A stretch of 64,000 bases of DNA from Neobacillus cucumis (GCF_016107705.1 NZ_JAEHGC010000002.1:558001-622000); one strand, 5' to 3'. Shown: positions 16,641-26,939, counted from the first letter of the stretch. Numbers and translations: made by a program. The notes: a model not told the origin generated them from the sequence alone.

Positions 16641-17714
16641 TTACTTAGTCACCCCATACTCAGTAATCTTTACCTTCACATTAGTTTTAATTGGCAAATC
16701 ACGATAATAAGCTTTATATTTGTTGACATTAAATGATCGGTCATGGATTTTTATGATTTCGCCCAATCCAATTGGATCTACATTTAGTTCTTGGGTTGTA
16801 GCGATAATCTTTTTGAAATCCTTCGTAATTTGCTTCTCCATCTCCTTCTCAAGACCTTGTACCACTTTTTGATTATTTATCGTTCCTTTATGTTCTCTTA
16901 CTACCCCATCGATGGAGATATCAATGCTAATTTTGGGGACTGATCTTGATGTGTCAACTTTATAATGCCTTTTAATCCTCACATTCTCAACAATCGCTGA
17001 ATTTTGCCCATTATGGATGGGGAAGATACCTGAATCAAAGTTCTCTACGAGCGTTTTAAACGCAAAGGTTTGTTTAAAGGGGATTTTTCCAACGTATTTA
17101 TCGCCTTTAAATAAGGCAATTCCATTTATTTTCACTTTCCCATTCTTCATTTTTAATAACGGAAGAAACGGATCTCCCCTCTTTGAAAAATACATATACA
17201 TCATTTGATGAAGATTCGTCTTAGGAATTGTCCCTTTTTTGATGTGTTTTTCCAATAAACTTGAATAGTAAAGACCGGTATCTGTTCCTTGAAATTTTTT
17301 AGTGATATAATCTTTTGCATTGCCTTCGACAACAGCAAGGAGAACTCGGGAACCTATACTTGGTTCTCGATTGAGATAATCAATAAAATTATAAATTCCT
17401 TGCTTCGCCAGCTCTTCACCATAAAAGGCAACTTCCAACTTCCCGCTAAATAAAGGTTTATCGGCCTCGGAATCCAGTTTGGCACGATTCTCCCGTAGAA
17501 GTCTAGAAACGTCTGAAAACGTTTGAGTAGAGATAGATTTATCCGGTTTAAATACCGGTATTGAAACCGTTCCCCTGACATCATTGTCATCTACGTAATC
17601 ATAACCTACAGCTGTAACAAGATCGATATCATCAATAATTTTTTGTTCTGACGAACATCCTGCTAATAAAAGTAAGAAAACCATATTAAAAAAGATCAAT
17701 AGAAGTCTTTTCAT
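16641..17714 (-). CDS. Ger(x)C family spore germination lipoprotein
   Basis: A 357-residue lipoprotein of the GerAC/GerBC/GerKC type, the C subunit of a nutrient germinant receptor in the spore inner membrane. The signal peptide ends in the lipobox LLAGC (Cys19-20), followed by the family opening IDDIDLVTAVGYDY. The body carries RENRAKLDSEADKPLFSGKLEVAFYGEELAKQGI and, near the end, DFKKIIATTQELNVDPIGLGE. Its ATG overlaps the stop of the B subunit gene by 4 bases, so translation is coupled. It is the last gene of the operon, followed by a terminator. Confidence 0.93.
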   Translation of the reverse strand: MKRLLLIFFNMVFLLLLAGCSSEQKIIDDIDLVTAVGYDYVDDNDVRGTVSIPVFKPDKSISTQTFSDVSRLLRENRAKLDSEADKPLFSGKLEVAFYGEELAKQGIYNFIDYLNREPSIGSRVLLAVVEGNAKDYITKKFQGTDTGLYYSSLLEKHIKKGTIPKTNLHQMMYMYFSKRGDPFLPLLKMKNGKVKINGIALFKGDKYVGKIPFKQTFAFKTLVENFDSGIFPIHNGQNSAIVENVRIKRHYKVDTSRSVPKISIDISIDGVVREHKGTINNQKVVQGLEKEMEKQITKDFKKIIATTQELNVDPIGLGEIIKIHDRSFNVNKYKAYYRDLPIKTNVKVKITEYGVTK

Positions 17715-18817
17715 TTATTTTTTTTCACCTTGCTGTAAATGATATGGCTGAAAAATAGAAAAGGAATGTATCCAAAAAATTCGATATATCCTGCAAATGA
17801 AAGTGACTTATTTAATATTTGTATTTGGTCGTGTCCTTTAATAAACATTAGAATAATCAAGGTGACGAACAGCGAAAACAACAAAGCTTTTCGCTGCTTT
17901 ACTCCAAACGCTTGTTTTGCCCCTCTCATAAATGCCCAGTATGCTAATGTAATGTTCGGAAGGATAACTAAAGCCCAGGAGCTGATCCCTATATACTCAA
18001 ATCTTTCAACAAAAGGCATTTCGACTATCTTCCATAAATCTAATGTCGGCCAAAGAATTGTTTTCAGCTGCTCCTCACTATAGAACACAATGGTTACAAT
18101 ATAAGTGGTCAGATAGATTAAAATACTGAATACAACGCCAAATTGAGCCCATTTTTGTGATTTTTCCGGATTCTTAATAAATGGATAATAGATAAACAGG
18201 GCAGAAAATCCAATATAGCTAAGGGACATTTGTTTAGCCGACAACATGATGTCATTTATTGAATGATGAAAAATCGGCAGTAAATTGCCATAATGAGCAA
18301 ATTCCAGTGGGAAAATTAAAGTAAGAATTAAATAAAGCGGCAGCATTACTCCGAAAAAGCAAATACCTGTTACAACTCTAAATCCACCTTCTACGATATA
18401 GTAAAACAAAGGACAAAAAATCACACATAACGATAGTAGACTTAATCTGGGAAACATCCATACTTGAATTACTTCAAAATATGATCGTATGATAACGGTT
18501 GAAATTAACAGGAAATAAATAAGTAAGAAGATATTAAAAAGGTTTCCTATCCACTTCCCAAATATTTTTTTGTTTATGGTGATGATATCTGTCTTTTCCT
18601 TGTTTAGCACACGATACATCATCCAAATTAAAATATTAATATACAGCCCTGATATTATAATCGAAATCCATGCATCATTCCCGGCCCATTTGACGATTTC
18701 TGCTTGAAAAGAAAGAACACCAACTCCAACTTGGATAGAATTTACCAAGAATAAAACAAGATAAGGTGAAACTTGAAATCTTTCCTCAACTGTAGATTGC
18801 ATTACCTCACACACCAA
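17711..18817 (-). CDS. GerB family spore germination permease subunit
   Basis: A 368-residue protein with ten transmembrane helices of the GerAB/APC-related family, the germinant-binding subunit of the receptor. The N-terminal VSPYLVLFLVNSIQVGVGVLSFQAEIVKWAGNDAWISIIISG is characteristic. Order A-B-C matches B. subtilis gerA. The first possible start is TTG 18817, touching the stop of the A subunit; the ATG at 18802 follows GAGGT too closely to be convincing, so the start is uncertain. The germinant is not predictable, though binding sites of this family recognise amino acids or sugars. Confidence 0.93.
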   Translation of the reverse strand: MVCEVMQSTVEERFQVSPYLVLFLVNSIQVGVGVLSFQAEIVKWAGNDAWISIIISGLYINILIWMMYRVLNKEKTDIITINKKIFGKWIGNLFNIFLLIYFLLISTVIIRSYFEVIQVWMFPRLSLLSLCVIFCPLFYYIVEGGFRVVTGICFFGVMLPLYLILTLIFPLEFAHYGNLLPIFHHSINDIMLSAKQMSLSYIGFSALFIYYPFIKNPEKSQKWAQFGVVFSILIYLTTYIVTIVFYSEEQLKTILWPTLDLWKIVEMPFVERFEYIGISSWALVILPNITLAYWAFMRGAKQAFGVKQRKALLFSLFVTLIILMFIKGHDQIQILNKSLSFAGYIEFFGYIPFLFFSHIIYSKVKKNK

Positions 18818-20335
18818 TCACTCATCAACATCTTTTTTTTCCTTCGCTTTTTTAGGATTAAAGCGCAGCGAATTTCCCGTTTGCAGTTTTATTGGTCTAT
18901 TGGGATTAGCTGAGAACGGAAACCTAAAAAATGCGTCTTTTAAATCTTGCATACGAGTAGGATAAATTGGTTCTAAAAAGGGTCTTCCTAATGAAGTCAA
19001 CCGCAGTAAATGTGCCAGCATATAACAAAAACAAATAACGACTCCTAACATACCGTAAAAATTTGCAAATAAAAGAAACGGAAAACGCAGCAAACGTATG
19101 GTGTTACCCATTTGATACACCGGAGTGGTAAATGAAGCCAACGCCGCCAAAGCAACAATAATCAGTAACACATTACTTGTTAATCCTGCTTCAACTGAAG
19201 CTGTTCCAATAACGATCCCTCCCACGATACCAATTGTTTGTCCTACCTTTGTAGGCAGTCTGGCACCAGCTTCTCTCAATAGCTCAATCGTTAATTCAAG
19301 AAAAATAGCTTCTAAAATCGGTGGAAGTGGAACCTCACGTCTGGATGTTATAAGAGTTCCCATCAAATCCTTTGGAATTAATTCATAATGAAACGTTAAA
19401 GTGGCAACGTAAATCGGTGTAATCAGGATCGAAAAACCTACGGCAAATAATCGAATTATTCGAAATGATGAAGCGATAATCGGGTTTAAAAAATAGTCTT
19501 CAAAGGCTGCAAAAAATTCAATTAGTGACGTTGGACTAATTAAAGCATGGGGCGAACCATTTACTAATACCACTACCTTCCCTTCTGAGAGGACGGCAGC
19601 ACAACGGTCCGGTCTTTCCGTATCCACTAACTGCGGGAATAAGGATAAATGATTATCAGAGATCATTTGCGTTATATACGAGCTATCAATGATTTGGTCA
19701 AAATCAATTTCTTTTACACGTTGAAGAACCGTGTTTACATTTTCTTGATTGGCTATTCCTTCGATAAAAATAACAGCAATATTTGTTTTTGATACACTGC
19801 CAATTTCAAATTGTTTTACCGTTAACTCAGCGATGGGCAATCTTTTTCGGATTAAATTTAAATTAATCGACATAGATTCCACAAAAGATTCTTTTGGACC
19901 TACTACAGAAAATTCAACCTCAGGCAGTGAAATAGCACGTGATTGTTTGGATTCTGCCTGGACTAATAAACATGTTACATCTAATTCGTGTAATTGAATT
20001 ACGACATAACCAGTATGAATTTTTGCATTAATAATATTCACATCGCTTGTAATCATTATATTTTCAATGGGTAGAACAGATTTTATGTTCTCTAAAGAAG
20101 TGCCACGAGCTTTATCTAAATGACACATTATGTCTTTATGTAAAATATCAGGATCGACAAGGGACTGATTATACGATATCCAATACTCATGCTCAAATTT
20201 TGGATAGCAGTAGTGAATGAAGTCATCCGAATTCATCGATTTTTTGATTAATTCAAAAAGACTATTTAATGAAGTTAACTCGATTTCTCCCTGGGACTTA
20301 GACTCTCTTAGTTTGAATTTTGGTTTTCTGAACAT
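18818..20335 (-). CDS. GerA family spore germination protein (A subunit)
   Basis: A 505-residue GerA-type subunit. A long hydrophilic N-terminal half (two subdomains, with VTCLLVQAESKQSRAISLPEVE and VAVIFIEGIANQENVNTVLQRV) is followed by about five membrane helices from residue 290 (IASSFRIIRLFAVGFSILITPIYVA, then TSRREVPLPPILEAIFLELTIELLREAGARLP). In B. subtilis this subunit oligomerises into a ligand-gated ion channel. ATG 20335 follows AAAAGGACG. It is the first gene of the three-gene operon, expected to be forespore (sigma-G) controlled; I could not place a convincing sigma-G promoter. Confidence 0.94.
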   Translation of the reverse strand: MFRKPKFKLRESKSQGEIELTSLNSLFELIKKSMNSDDFIHYCYPKFEHEYWISYNQSLVDPDILHKDIMCHLDKARGTSLENIKSVLPIENIMITSDVNIINAKIHTGYVVIQLHELDVTCLLVQAESKQSRAISLPEVEFSVVGPKESFVESMSINLNLIRKRLPIAELTVKQFEIGSVSKTNIAVIFIEGIANQENVNTVLQRVKEIDFDQIIDSSYITQMISDNHLSLFPQLVDTERPDRCAAVLSEGKVVVLVNGSPHALISPTSLIEFFAAFEDYFLNPIIASSFRIIRLFAVGFSILITPIYVATLTFHYELIPKDLMGTLITSRREVPLPPILEAIFLELTIELLREAGARLPTKVGQTIGIVGGIVIGTASVEAGLTSNVLLIIVALAALASFTTPVYQMGNTIRLLRFPFLLFANFYGMLGVVICFCYMLAHLLRLTSLGRPFLEPIYPTRMQDLKDAFFRFPFSANPNRPIKLQTGNSLRFNPKKAKEKKDVDE

Positions 20336-20725
20336 ATTTTTACGTCCTTTTGAAGTTGTATGCTTCGTTGTTTATATTCTCTACATTTATGTTAACTTAT
20401 AAACATTTTGGTGCCTGACACCATCTGTGGACATATTGTTTATTCTGTCCTTTTCCGGTGTACACTTTTTCTTGCAGTTAAAGGATGGCATAAGTAGAAA
20501 AGAAATGTATAAGAGTATTTAGCAAGGTGATGCAGCAGGGCTACCTGTTAACTGCAGAATTAATTTTTTCTTTTTCAATACAATCACACCTTTTTTGAGT
20601 GGTAATGTCAGTATGTTCAAGTTTAATAGATTTCTTGTCATTCTATGCATAATTCTACTTTCTAGTTGAATAAGATGGCAGTAAGCCATATTTCAGTCTA
20701 ATTAGAAGTGTAGAGGAGAAAAAAC
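20336..20725. other. 390-base intergenic region
   Basis: Divergent control region between gerA and the first amine oxidase. It holds the 15-base inverted repeat listed separately. No convincing small gene, riboswitch or terminator was found. Confidence 0.5.
20409..20423. repeat. Short dispersed palindrome TGGTGCCTGACACCA
   Basis: TGGTG/CACCA arms around CCTGA. I remember this motif as common between genes in Bacillus genomes; only one copy is present here, so dispersal is recalled knowledge, not seen. Confidence 0.5.
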
Positions 20726-22210
20726 ATGTTAAATTACGTAATTCCTAGGTTATCCTCTGATCAAATGATTTCAATCATCAGAAATGGACTTAAAAAAACC
20801 AAAACACCCAAGAAGATCATTATTATTGGCGCAGGTATGGCAGGACTGGTCTCGTCCTCTTTGCTTAAGCAAGCTGGACACAATGTTACAATCCTTGAAG
20901 CTACTGATAGGGTGGGAGGGAGGGTCTATACGTTAAGAGGCGATTTAAGGGATGGACAATATCTTGAGGCTGGTGCAATGCGAATTCCTCATACTCATTT
21001 GTTGGTTTTGGAATATATAAAAAAATTCAAACTTCCGGTTAATAGGTTTTTCAATTCGACTCCTAATGACATTATCTATATTAAAGGATCCAAAACTCGA
21101 TTTAAGGCGTATGAACAGAACCCTGATATTTTGAGCTTTCCCGTGTCCCCGCAAGAAAAAGGTAAAACCGCTAAGGAGTTGCTTCAATTAGCAATAAAAC
21201 CGGTGACAGATTTTATTGAACAAAACCCAAAGAGAAATTGGCCTTGGGTCATAAAAGAATTGGATAAATACTCGATGGACACTTATTTGAGATATAACCC
21301 GTTTGGAGTCACATTATCTCCGGGTGCTATAGAAATGATTAAAGTAATTCTTACACTGGAAGGACTTATGGAGCTTTCTTTCTTGGAACTGTTACGTGAA
21401 CTGTTAATCCTATTTACCCCTGATATCACCTTTTATGAAATAACGGGCGGTAACGACCAACTTCCTAAAGCATTTACGACACAATTGAAAGATGATATTT
21501 TTTACGGACAAAAGGTGAGGAAAATTGTCCAGCATGACAACCAAGTAACCATTCATTCTGTCCATAAAATTTTAGAGCCATTTCAAATCACGGGTGATCT
21601 TGCGATTGTGACCATTCCTTTTTCGGTGTTACAATTTGTGGAAATTGAACCACGTAATTCATTTTCTGAAAACAAATGGAAGGCGATTCGTGAACTTAAT
21701 TATGCGGGCTCTACGAAGACTGGCATCCAGTTTAAAAACAGGTTCTGGGAAAGGGAAGGTTTGTATGGTGGGCAATCCGTTACGGATCTCCCTATTAAAT
21801 ATATTCAATACCCGAGTCATAACCTCGGTATACAGGGATCGGGTGTTATTTTGGGGAGTTATACATGGGAGGCTGATGCTGTACCTTGGGACAGTTTGGA
21901 AAATGATGATCGCTTGGAATATGTATTAAAAAACTTGGCTACCATTTTTGGTAAACAGGTGTTTAGTGAGTTTCAAGCAGGAGTGAGCCACAGTTGGGTT
22001 CGATATCCGTATTCTGCTGGGGCATTTACGATGTTTAAACCCGAACAGGTAAAAGAATTAACTCCTTATATATCCACTCCCGAGGGAAGAGTTCATTTTG
22101 CTGGAGAACATGCCTCTACTACCCACGCTTGGATCGAAGGTGCAATCGAGTCCGGAATACATGCTGCATATGAAGTCAATGACTTACCAATAACTTTCAC
22201 TCAGGTTTAA
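20726..22210 (+). CDS. Flavin monoamine oxidase family protein (copy 1)
   Basis: A 494-residue FAD enzyme of the amine oxidase/L-amino acid oxidase family. The dinucleotide motif GAGMAG lies at 35-40, with the ribose-binding Glu58 (TILEATDRVGGRV). The C-terminal FAD motif [28 protein letters not shown] matches L-amino acid oxidases and monoamine oxidases, which oxidise an amine to imine with release of hydrogen peroxide. The start is ATG behind AGAGGAG. A paralogue on the other strand at 24602-26074 shares layout and many motifs. No signal peptide is seen. The substrate is unknown. Confidence 0.9.
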   Translation: MLNYVIPRLSSDQMISIIRNGLKKTKTPKKIIIIGAGMAGLVSSSLLKQAGHNVTILEATDRVGGRVYTLRGDLRDGQYLEAGAMRIPHTHLLVLEYIKKFKLPVNRFFNSTPNDIIYIKGSKTRFKAYEQNPDILSFPVSPQEKGKTAKELLQLAIKPVTDFIEQNPKRNWPWVIKELDKYSMDTYLRYNPFGVTLSPGAIEMIKVILTLEGLMELSFLELLRELLILFTPDITFYEITGGNDQLPKAFTTQLKDDIFYGQKVRKIVQHDNQVTIHSVHKILEPFQITGDLAIVTIPFSVLQFVEIEPRNSFSENKWKAIRELNYAGSTKTGIQFKNRFWEREGLYGGQSVTDLPIKYIQYPSHNLGIQGSGVILGSYTWEADAVPWDSLENDDRLEYVLKNLATIFGKQVFSEFQAGVSHSWVRYPYSAGAFTMFKPEQVKELTPYISTPEGRVHFAGEHASTTHAWIEGAIESGIHAAYEVNDLPITFTQV

Positions 22211-22493
22211 TCAGCCATAAAAAAAGGGTAATAGTGATGTGTGTTTATTCAATTAAAGGGCGCGATTGTGCAATAAAACTTAGATTTTTAGAAGACATTA
22301 TTGCTAAAGCATCCTTTATAAAAAAATTTAACAACTCTTTTTTACCCCCATCTAAAAAAGGACGGGGGTATGTATGATTGAAGTATTAAAATTAAATAAC
22401 TTATTGTAATCTTGACATTTCCTTATTGTGGGTAGTGACAGCTTCGCGGGTAGTACCCCAATATAGAAAGTATGAATATGGAAGGGGAGTAAT

Positions 22494-23010
22494 TTAGAAA
22501 ATGTACCTCAACCGATAGATGGAGAAATCACGACATAAATGAAACAGGGTCATCACTCTTCTTGAAGAAACTAACGTAACCATTAAATCTTTGGGTATTA
22601 ATACATAATGATAGGATAAGAACGCGACATAAATAGGTGTAACCAATATGGAAAAACTGACAGCAAGTAAACGAATGATTCTAAGAACAGAGGACATTTG
22701 CCAATTAATAAAGTAATCATCAAACGCACTAAAAATGCGATTAACGTAGTAGGTCCAATAAGGGCACGAGGAGATCCATCTACTATGATAACGACACTTC
22801 TTTCAGCAAGTGCACCTGCTGCACGGTCCGGACGCTCTGTATCTAGTACCTGAGGAAAAACAGAATTATCGTTATCAGCGATCATCTGCGCAATATACGA
22901 ACTATCGAGAATTTGATAATATTGCACATTACGAGTACGCTGCATAACCGTATTAATGTTTTCTTCATTTGCAATCCCTTCGATATATAAAACAGACACT
23001 TTTGTTTTTA
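22494..23010 (-). pseudogene. GerA family fragment, frameshifted and truncated at both ends
   Basis: On the minus strand the first part reads VSVLYIEGIANEENINTVMQRTRN, SSYIAQMIADNDNSVFPQVLDTERPDRAAGALAE, VDGSPRALIGPTTLIAF; after a frame break near 22738 it continues AFDDYFINWQMSSVLRIIRLLAVSFSILVTPIYVAFLSYHY and IPKDLMVTLVSSRR. These align with residues about 190-350 of the intact gerA gene at 18818-20335. The N-terminal 190 residues and the C-terminal channel end are missing. A decayed second germinant receptor gene. Confidence 0.88.
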
Positions 23011-23150
23011 ATAGAATTCATATTAACATTTCTTTGATTTGAATTAAATTTTAATCGTCGTATTTTTCTTTTTAAAAAATGTATGATTCAACTTCTTAAT
23101 TAGGAGCAGTAGGGCATGATCAAATTGTGCTATAAAAGATTTAAGGAATG

Positions 23151-23199
23151 AACCTGTCCTTTTTTGACAAACTAATTTATAAAAGACAGGTTAGTTTTT
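23151..23199 (+). promoter_or_regulatory. Leader hairpin before the BMP lipoprotein gene
   Basis: Perfect 8-bp arms AACCTGTC/GACAGGTT with a 26-base loop, followed by AGTTTTTG, 33 bases before the GTG start. It may be an attenuator or the end of an upstream transcript. It does not resemble a purine riboswitch that I can recognise. Confidence 0.4.
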
Positions 23200-23231
23200 G
23201 TATTTCATCAATTCTTAGGAGGACTATTAAG

Positions 23232-24302
23232 GTGATAAAGAGAAAAATGGCATTGCTATTAACGTTATTGCTTGCTGCAGGGACCATTCTGGGTGCATGT
23301 GGAAAGGGTAATAACAACACAACTGGCGGTAACAAAAAGAATGGCTTCTCTGCTGGCATGGTTACGGACGTTGGTGGGGTGGATGATAAATCATTCAACC
23401 AATCTTCTTGGGAGGGTCTTCAAGCCTTTGGCAAAGCAAATAACATGGAAAAAGGAAAAGGTGGATATGATTATCTGCAATCTACATCTGATGCTGATTA
23501 TGTAACAAACTTAACGACACTTGCCCGCCAAGGCTTTGATTTAGTATTTGGTATTGGGTTCTTAATGCAAAACGCTGTAGATCAAGTGGCAAAACAACAA
23601 AAGGATACGAATTTTGCCATTATTGATTCGGAAGTGAAAGAGCCTAATGTTGTAAGCATTCTTTTTAAAGAGCAAGAAGCAGCTTTCCTTGCGGGAGTTG
23701 CAGCAGGACTTACAACAAAAAGTAATCATATTGGTTTTATTGGCGGTATGAAAAATGCTGTAATTGAACGTTTCGAATCTGGTTTTCTTGCTGGAGTTAA
23801 AGCAGCAAAACCAACAGCAAAAGTAGAGGTTCAATATGCGGGGGCTTTTGACAAACCAGAGGCAGGTCAAGCAATTGCTTCTAAAATGTATACTTCTGGA
23901 GCAGATGTGGTCTTTCATGCGGCTGGTGGTACTGGTAACGGTCTATTTAAAGAAGCAACGGACCGAAAGAAAAAGAATCCAAATGGTGAAATTTGGGCAA
24001 TTGGTGTAGACCGTGATCAAAGTGACATGGGTCCTGATATTGTTCTTACTTCTGCACTTAAACGTGTGGACGTTGCTGTAAAGGATACTGCTCAAAAAGC
24101 AAAAGATGGAAAATTCCCTGGAGGACAGGATATTCTTTACGGTCTAAAAGAAGATGGTGTAGCATTAGCTCCAATTAATGCCAAGGCAGCAAACAAAGCT
24201 GCTATTGAAAAGGCAGTAAAAGAGTGGACTGATAAAATTAAATCCGGAGCTCTCAAGGTTCCAGGAACTCTTGCTGAATTAAAAACATTTACTGTTAAAT
24301 AG
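23232..24302 (+). CDS. BMP family lipoprotein (nucleoside-binding type)
   Basis: A 356-residue lipoprotein of the BmpA/NupN/Med family, periplasmic-binding-protein fold. The signal ends in the lipobox ILGAC (Cys about 20), followed by a Gly/Asn linker. Family segments are MVTDVGGVDDKSFNQSSWEGL, LARQGFDLVFGIGFLMQNAV, GFIGGMKNAVIERFESGFLAGV, VFHAAGGTGNGLF and WAIGVDRDQ. Homologues capture nucleosides for an ABC importer, but no permease or ATPase gene is adjacent, so this is an orphan binding protein. The start is GTG 23232 behind AGGAGG; the upstream ATG at 23148 lies in the leader hairpin region without an RBS. Confidence 0.9.
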   Translation: MIKRKMALLLTLLLAAGTILGACGKGNNNTTGGNKKNGFSAGMVTDVGGVDDKSFNQSSWEGLQAFGKANNMEKGKGGYDYLQSTSDADYVTNLTTLARQGFDLVFGIGFLMQNAVDQVAKQQKDTNFAIIDSEVKEPNVVSILFKEQEAAFLAGVAAGLTTKSNHIGFIGGMKNAVIERFESGFLAGVKAAKPTAKVEVQYAGAFDKPEAGQAIASKMYTSGADVVFHAAGGTGNGLFKEATDRKKKNPNGEIWAIGVDRDQSDMGPDIVLTSALKRVDVAVKDTAQKAKDGKFPGGQDILYGLKEDGVALAPINAKAANKAAIEKAVKEWTDKIKSGALKVPGTLAELKTFTVK

Positions 24303-24329
24303 TAATCGCTTAAAGCTAATCGTACATTT

Positions 24330-24368
24330 TGAAGAGAAGCTGCCTCCTGTCGGCTTCTCTTCAATTTT
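24330..24368 (+). terminator. Rho-independent terminator
   Basis: 11-bp stem TGAAGAGAAGC/GCTTCTCTTCA then ATTTTT, after the BMP gene. The 230 bases from here to the next stop hold nothing else I can name. Confidence 0.85.
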
Positions 24369-24601
24369 TCGTGGATATTTTTGCATGAAAAATCCACCCT
24401 TCCAATAGTGAAGGATGGATAAACAACAATTTCAAGAATTTAGGGGTTTCTTGAAGTAATTTTATTATGAACTAAATTAAGAAAGTTATTAGTTTTTTCT
24501 TTGAAACAACAAAGAAAATTTATGAAGGTTATTTTTTAAGGGAAAATGCCGAACATATGCCTTCTAGTTCGAACAAAGAAAAATGAACAGGATTCCCGGT
24601 T

Positions 24602-26074
24602 TTATTTCGGTAGGTTATTCACTTCGTTGGCAACTCTTATTCCAGATTCAATCGCTCCTTGCATCCAACCGTGGGTAAGGGTTGTATGTTCACCTGCAAA
24701 ATGAACTCTCCCTTCGGGCAAAGTTATATAAGGAAACAATTCATTTTCCTGGCCCGGATCAAATGCCACAACTGCTCCTGTAGAATAGGGGTTATCGATC
24801 CAACTAAAAGAAGTTCCTCCTATAAATTCAGAATAGACTTGGTCACCGAAAATTTCGGCTAGGTTTTTTAAGGCATATTGAATGCGATCTTCATCTGATA
24901 AACCATTCCATGTTAAAGCTTCATCTGACCATGTATAACTTGCCAAAACAACAGCAGGTCCTTCTTTGCCAATCCCTTGGCTTGGGTAATAAGTGAACCG
25001 AATCGGCAAATCCGTTATAGATTTACCACCATATTGACCATGCCTTTCCCAAAATCTACTTTTAAATTCAATTCCAACTTTTGTTGCTGCCATATAGTTG
25101 ATTTCACGAATTGCTCTGCGTTTATAGTAAGTAAAAGAATGGTAGGGTTCAATCTTCACAAATCGTAACACGGAAAAGGGGATCGTTATGATGGCAAGAT
25201 CACTTGTAATAGAGGAATTTTCTAAGTTGATCTTATCGGTGGAATGGATGGTGACATGATTGTTATGTTGGATCATTTTTGTCATCCTTTGATTGAACCT
25301 GATATTCTCTTTTAATTGGGGCATAAATGCCTTTGGGAGCAGATCCATGCCACCAGTGATCTCATAATATCGATTGGTGCTGAAGGTCGATGCTTCACGT
25401 AAAACTTCAAGAAATGACATTCCCATATAGGCTTCATAGTCAAGGAGTACATCAATCATATCAATTGCGCCATCTGAAAAGGTAGTTCCGTATTGATAAT
25501 GGTACGAATTTAAAAAAGAGCCAAGTGAGGAATTTTTAAATTCTTTTGCTATTAAAGGCCAATTTCTCTTTGGATTTTTTTTAATAAAATTAACAATAGG
25601 CTGGAAAGCTAAATTAAACAGTTCTTCTGCGCTTTTACCCCTTTCATTGGGACGAACCGGAAAGTTTAGAATACTTGGGTTTTGTTCATACATATTGAGA
25701 CGTGTCCGTATTCCATTTATATAAAGAATATCTGTGGTTGTTCGGTTGATAAAAAGGTTTAAGGGTAAACTGAATTTTTTAATATATTCTAAAGTTAACA
25801 AATGAGTATCAGGAATTCGCATGGGACCCGCGTTTAAATAAAGTCCGTTGCTAAAAGGGTCACGGATGGTATAGATACGGCCTCCAACAAGGCTGTTTGC
25901 TTCCAGGATGGTGACGTGATGCCCAGCCTCCTTCAAAAGCGACGCGGCAACAAGTCCTGCAATCCCTGCACCGACAATAGTAATCCTCTTAGGGACTGTC
26001 GATTTTTTAAGACCATTCCGAATAAAGCTAATCATCTGTTGTATGGTTAAGAGCTCGTTTATGTTTTCAGGCAT
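24602..26074 (-). CDS. Flavin monoamine oxidase family protein (copy 2)
   Basis: A 490-residue paralogue of the gene at 20726-22210. Both open with a short hydrophilic extension ([13 protein letters not shown] here, QMISIIRNGLKKT there), then [35 protein letters not shown], and end [38 protein letters not shown]-binding motifs are intact, so it should be active. ATG 26074 follows GGGGAGATGAA. The two copies face each other across the broken gerA fragment and the BMP gene, suggesting an old local duplication. Confidence 0.9.
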   Translation of the reverse strand: MPENINELLTIQQMISFIRNGLKKSTVPKRITIVGAGIAGLVAASLLKEAGHHVTILEANSLVGGRIYTIRDPFSNGLYLNAGPMRIPDTHLLTLEYIKKFSLPLNLFINRTTTDILYINGIRTRLNMYEQNPSILNFPVRPNERGKSAEELFNLAFQPIVNFIKKNPKRNWPLIAKEFKNSSLGSFLNSYHYQYGTTFSDGAIDMIDVLLDYEAYMGMSFLEVLREASTFSTNRYYEITGGMDLLPKAFMPQLKENIRFNQRMTKMIQHNNHVTIHSTDKINLENSSITSDLAIITIPFSVLRFVKIEPYHSFTYYKRRAIREINYMAATKVGIEFKSRFWERHGQYGGKSITDLPIRFTYYPSQGIGKEGPAVVLASYTWSDEALTWNGLSDEDRIQYALKNLAEIFGDQVYSEFIGGTSFSWIDNPYSTGAVVAFDPGQENELFPYITLPEGRVHFAGEHTTLTHGWMQGAIESGIRVANEVNNLPK

Positions 26075-26254
26075 TTCATCTCCCCTTTATGAAAAGGAAT
26101 ATTACATTGTATTCACTTGGAGAGATGCCTATGTGTTAAAGAGTAAAAATTATCTCAGAATAACTTTGTAACAAAACTGTAAATTTGCTGTGATGTCCCT
26201 GTTATACCTTCCTAGTATATTGGAACTATCAAATCACACGAGGAGGTAACCAAT

Positions 26255-26710
26255 ATGCTAAAAAAATTCATCATGGCGTTTGTCATTCTTGCTTCTTGTG
26301 GCACATTGTTTGCCAACGTTGGTGATAAAGCGGAAGCGGCATCTTATAATTATCATATCAGAGCAATTCAAGTAGCGGAAAATCATATGGGAGTACCTTA
26401 TCGATGGGGTGGAATTTCACCATATGGTTTTGATTGTTCAGGACTTGTGAAATATTCTTATGGAAAAGCAGGAAGAACATTAAACCGTACAGCAGCAACA
26501 ATGTACTATGGCAACGGATATCATGTATCTTCTCTAAAGACAGGAGATTTAATGTTCTTCGCACCATCAAAAGCAAGCAGACCAACACATGTTGCGATCT
26601 ATATCGGATACGGTAAAATGATTATGGCTTCTTCTTCCAAAGGAGTTATGATTACAAAAACAAGCAACCCATACTGGCATGCTAGATATATTGGAGCAAA
26701 ACGAGTATAA
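26255..26710 (+). CDS. Secreted NlpC/P60 peptidoglycan hydrolase
   Basis: A 151-residue single-domain NlpC/P60 peptidase. Residues 1-29 are a signal peptide (KKFIMAFVILASCG..., cleaved near AEAA). The catalytic Cys61 lies in YGFDCSGLV, His112 in RPTHVAIYIG, and a third polar residue is supplied near NPYWHARYIG. The family cuts D-Glu-gamma-meso-diaminopimelate or related stem-peptide bonds. There is no SH3 or LysM targeting domain, so it is a minimal secreted form. RBS ACGAGGAGGTAACC. Monocistronic, with a hairpin after the stop. Confidence 0.92.
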   Translation: MLKKFIMAFVILASCGTLFANVGDKAEAASYNYHIRAIQVAENHMGVPYRWGGISPYGFDCSGLVKYSYGKAGRTLNRTAATMYYGNGYHVSSLKTGDLMFFAPSKASRPTHVAIYIGYGKMIMASSSKGVMITKTSNPYWHARYIGAKRV

Positions 26711-26738
26711 AGATCATTGGAAACGGTGGTCTTTTTTT
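26711..26738 (+). terminator. Rho-independent terminator
   Basis: Eight-pair stem with G-U pairs (AGATCATT/GGTGGTCT) and a run of seven Ts, directly after the NlpC stop. Confidence 0.65.
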
Positions 26739-26939
26739 ATTTTCTGATTTTTTTAACCATAGAAATACATTGTTGAATTATCAGAAAAATTAGAGAAAGT
26801 TTAATTTGACTGTGTTTAATTTCCGTAATAAACTAAGGAAAATTTTATAAAGTAACTCCCATTTTTTGAACCTTTGTAAATAAACAAAGGGGTAAGTGGA
26901 AAGTCCTAAAACATTTATAATCTAAGGGAGAGAAACACT

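Noticed and set aside
20336..20440. Sigma-G promoter for the ger operon
   Set aside because: GAATA and CATAC-like boxes exist but the spacing is wrong; not supported.
22341..22371. TACCCCC/GGGGGTA hairpin after amine oxidase 1
   Set aside because: Loop of 14 bases and no T-run; not a credible terminator.
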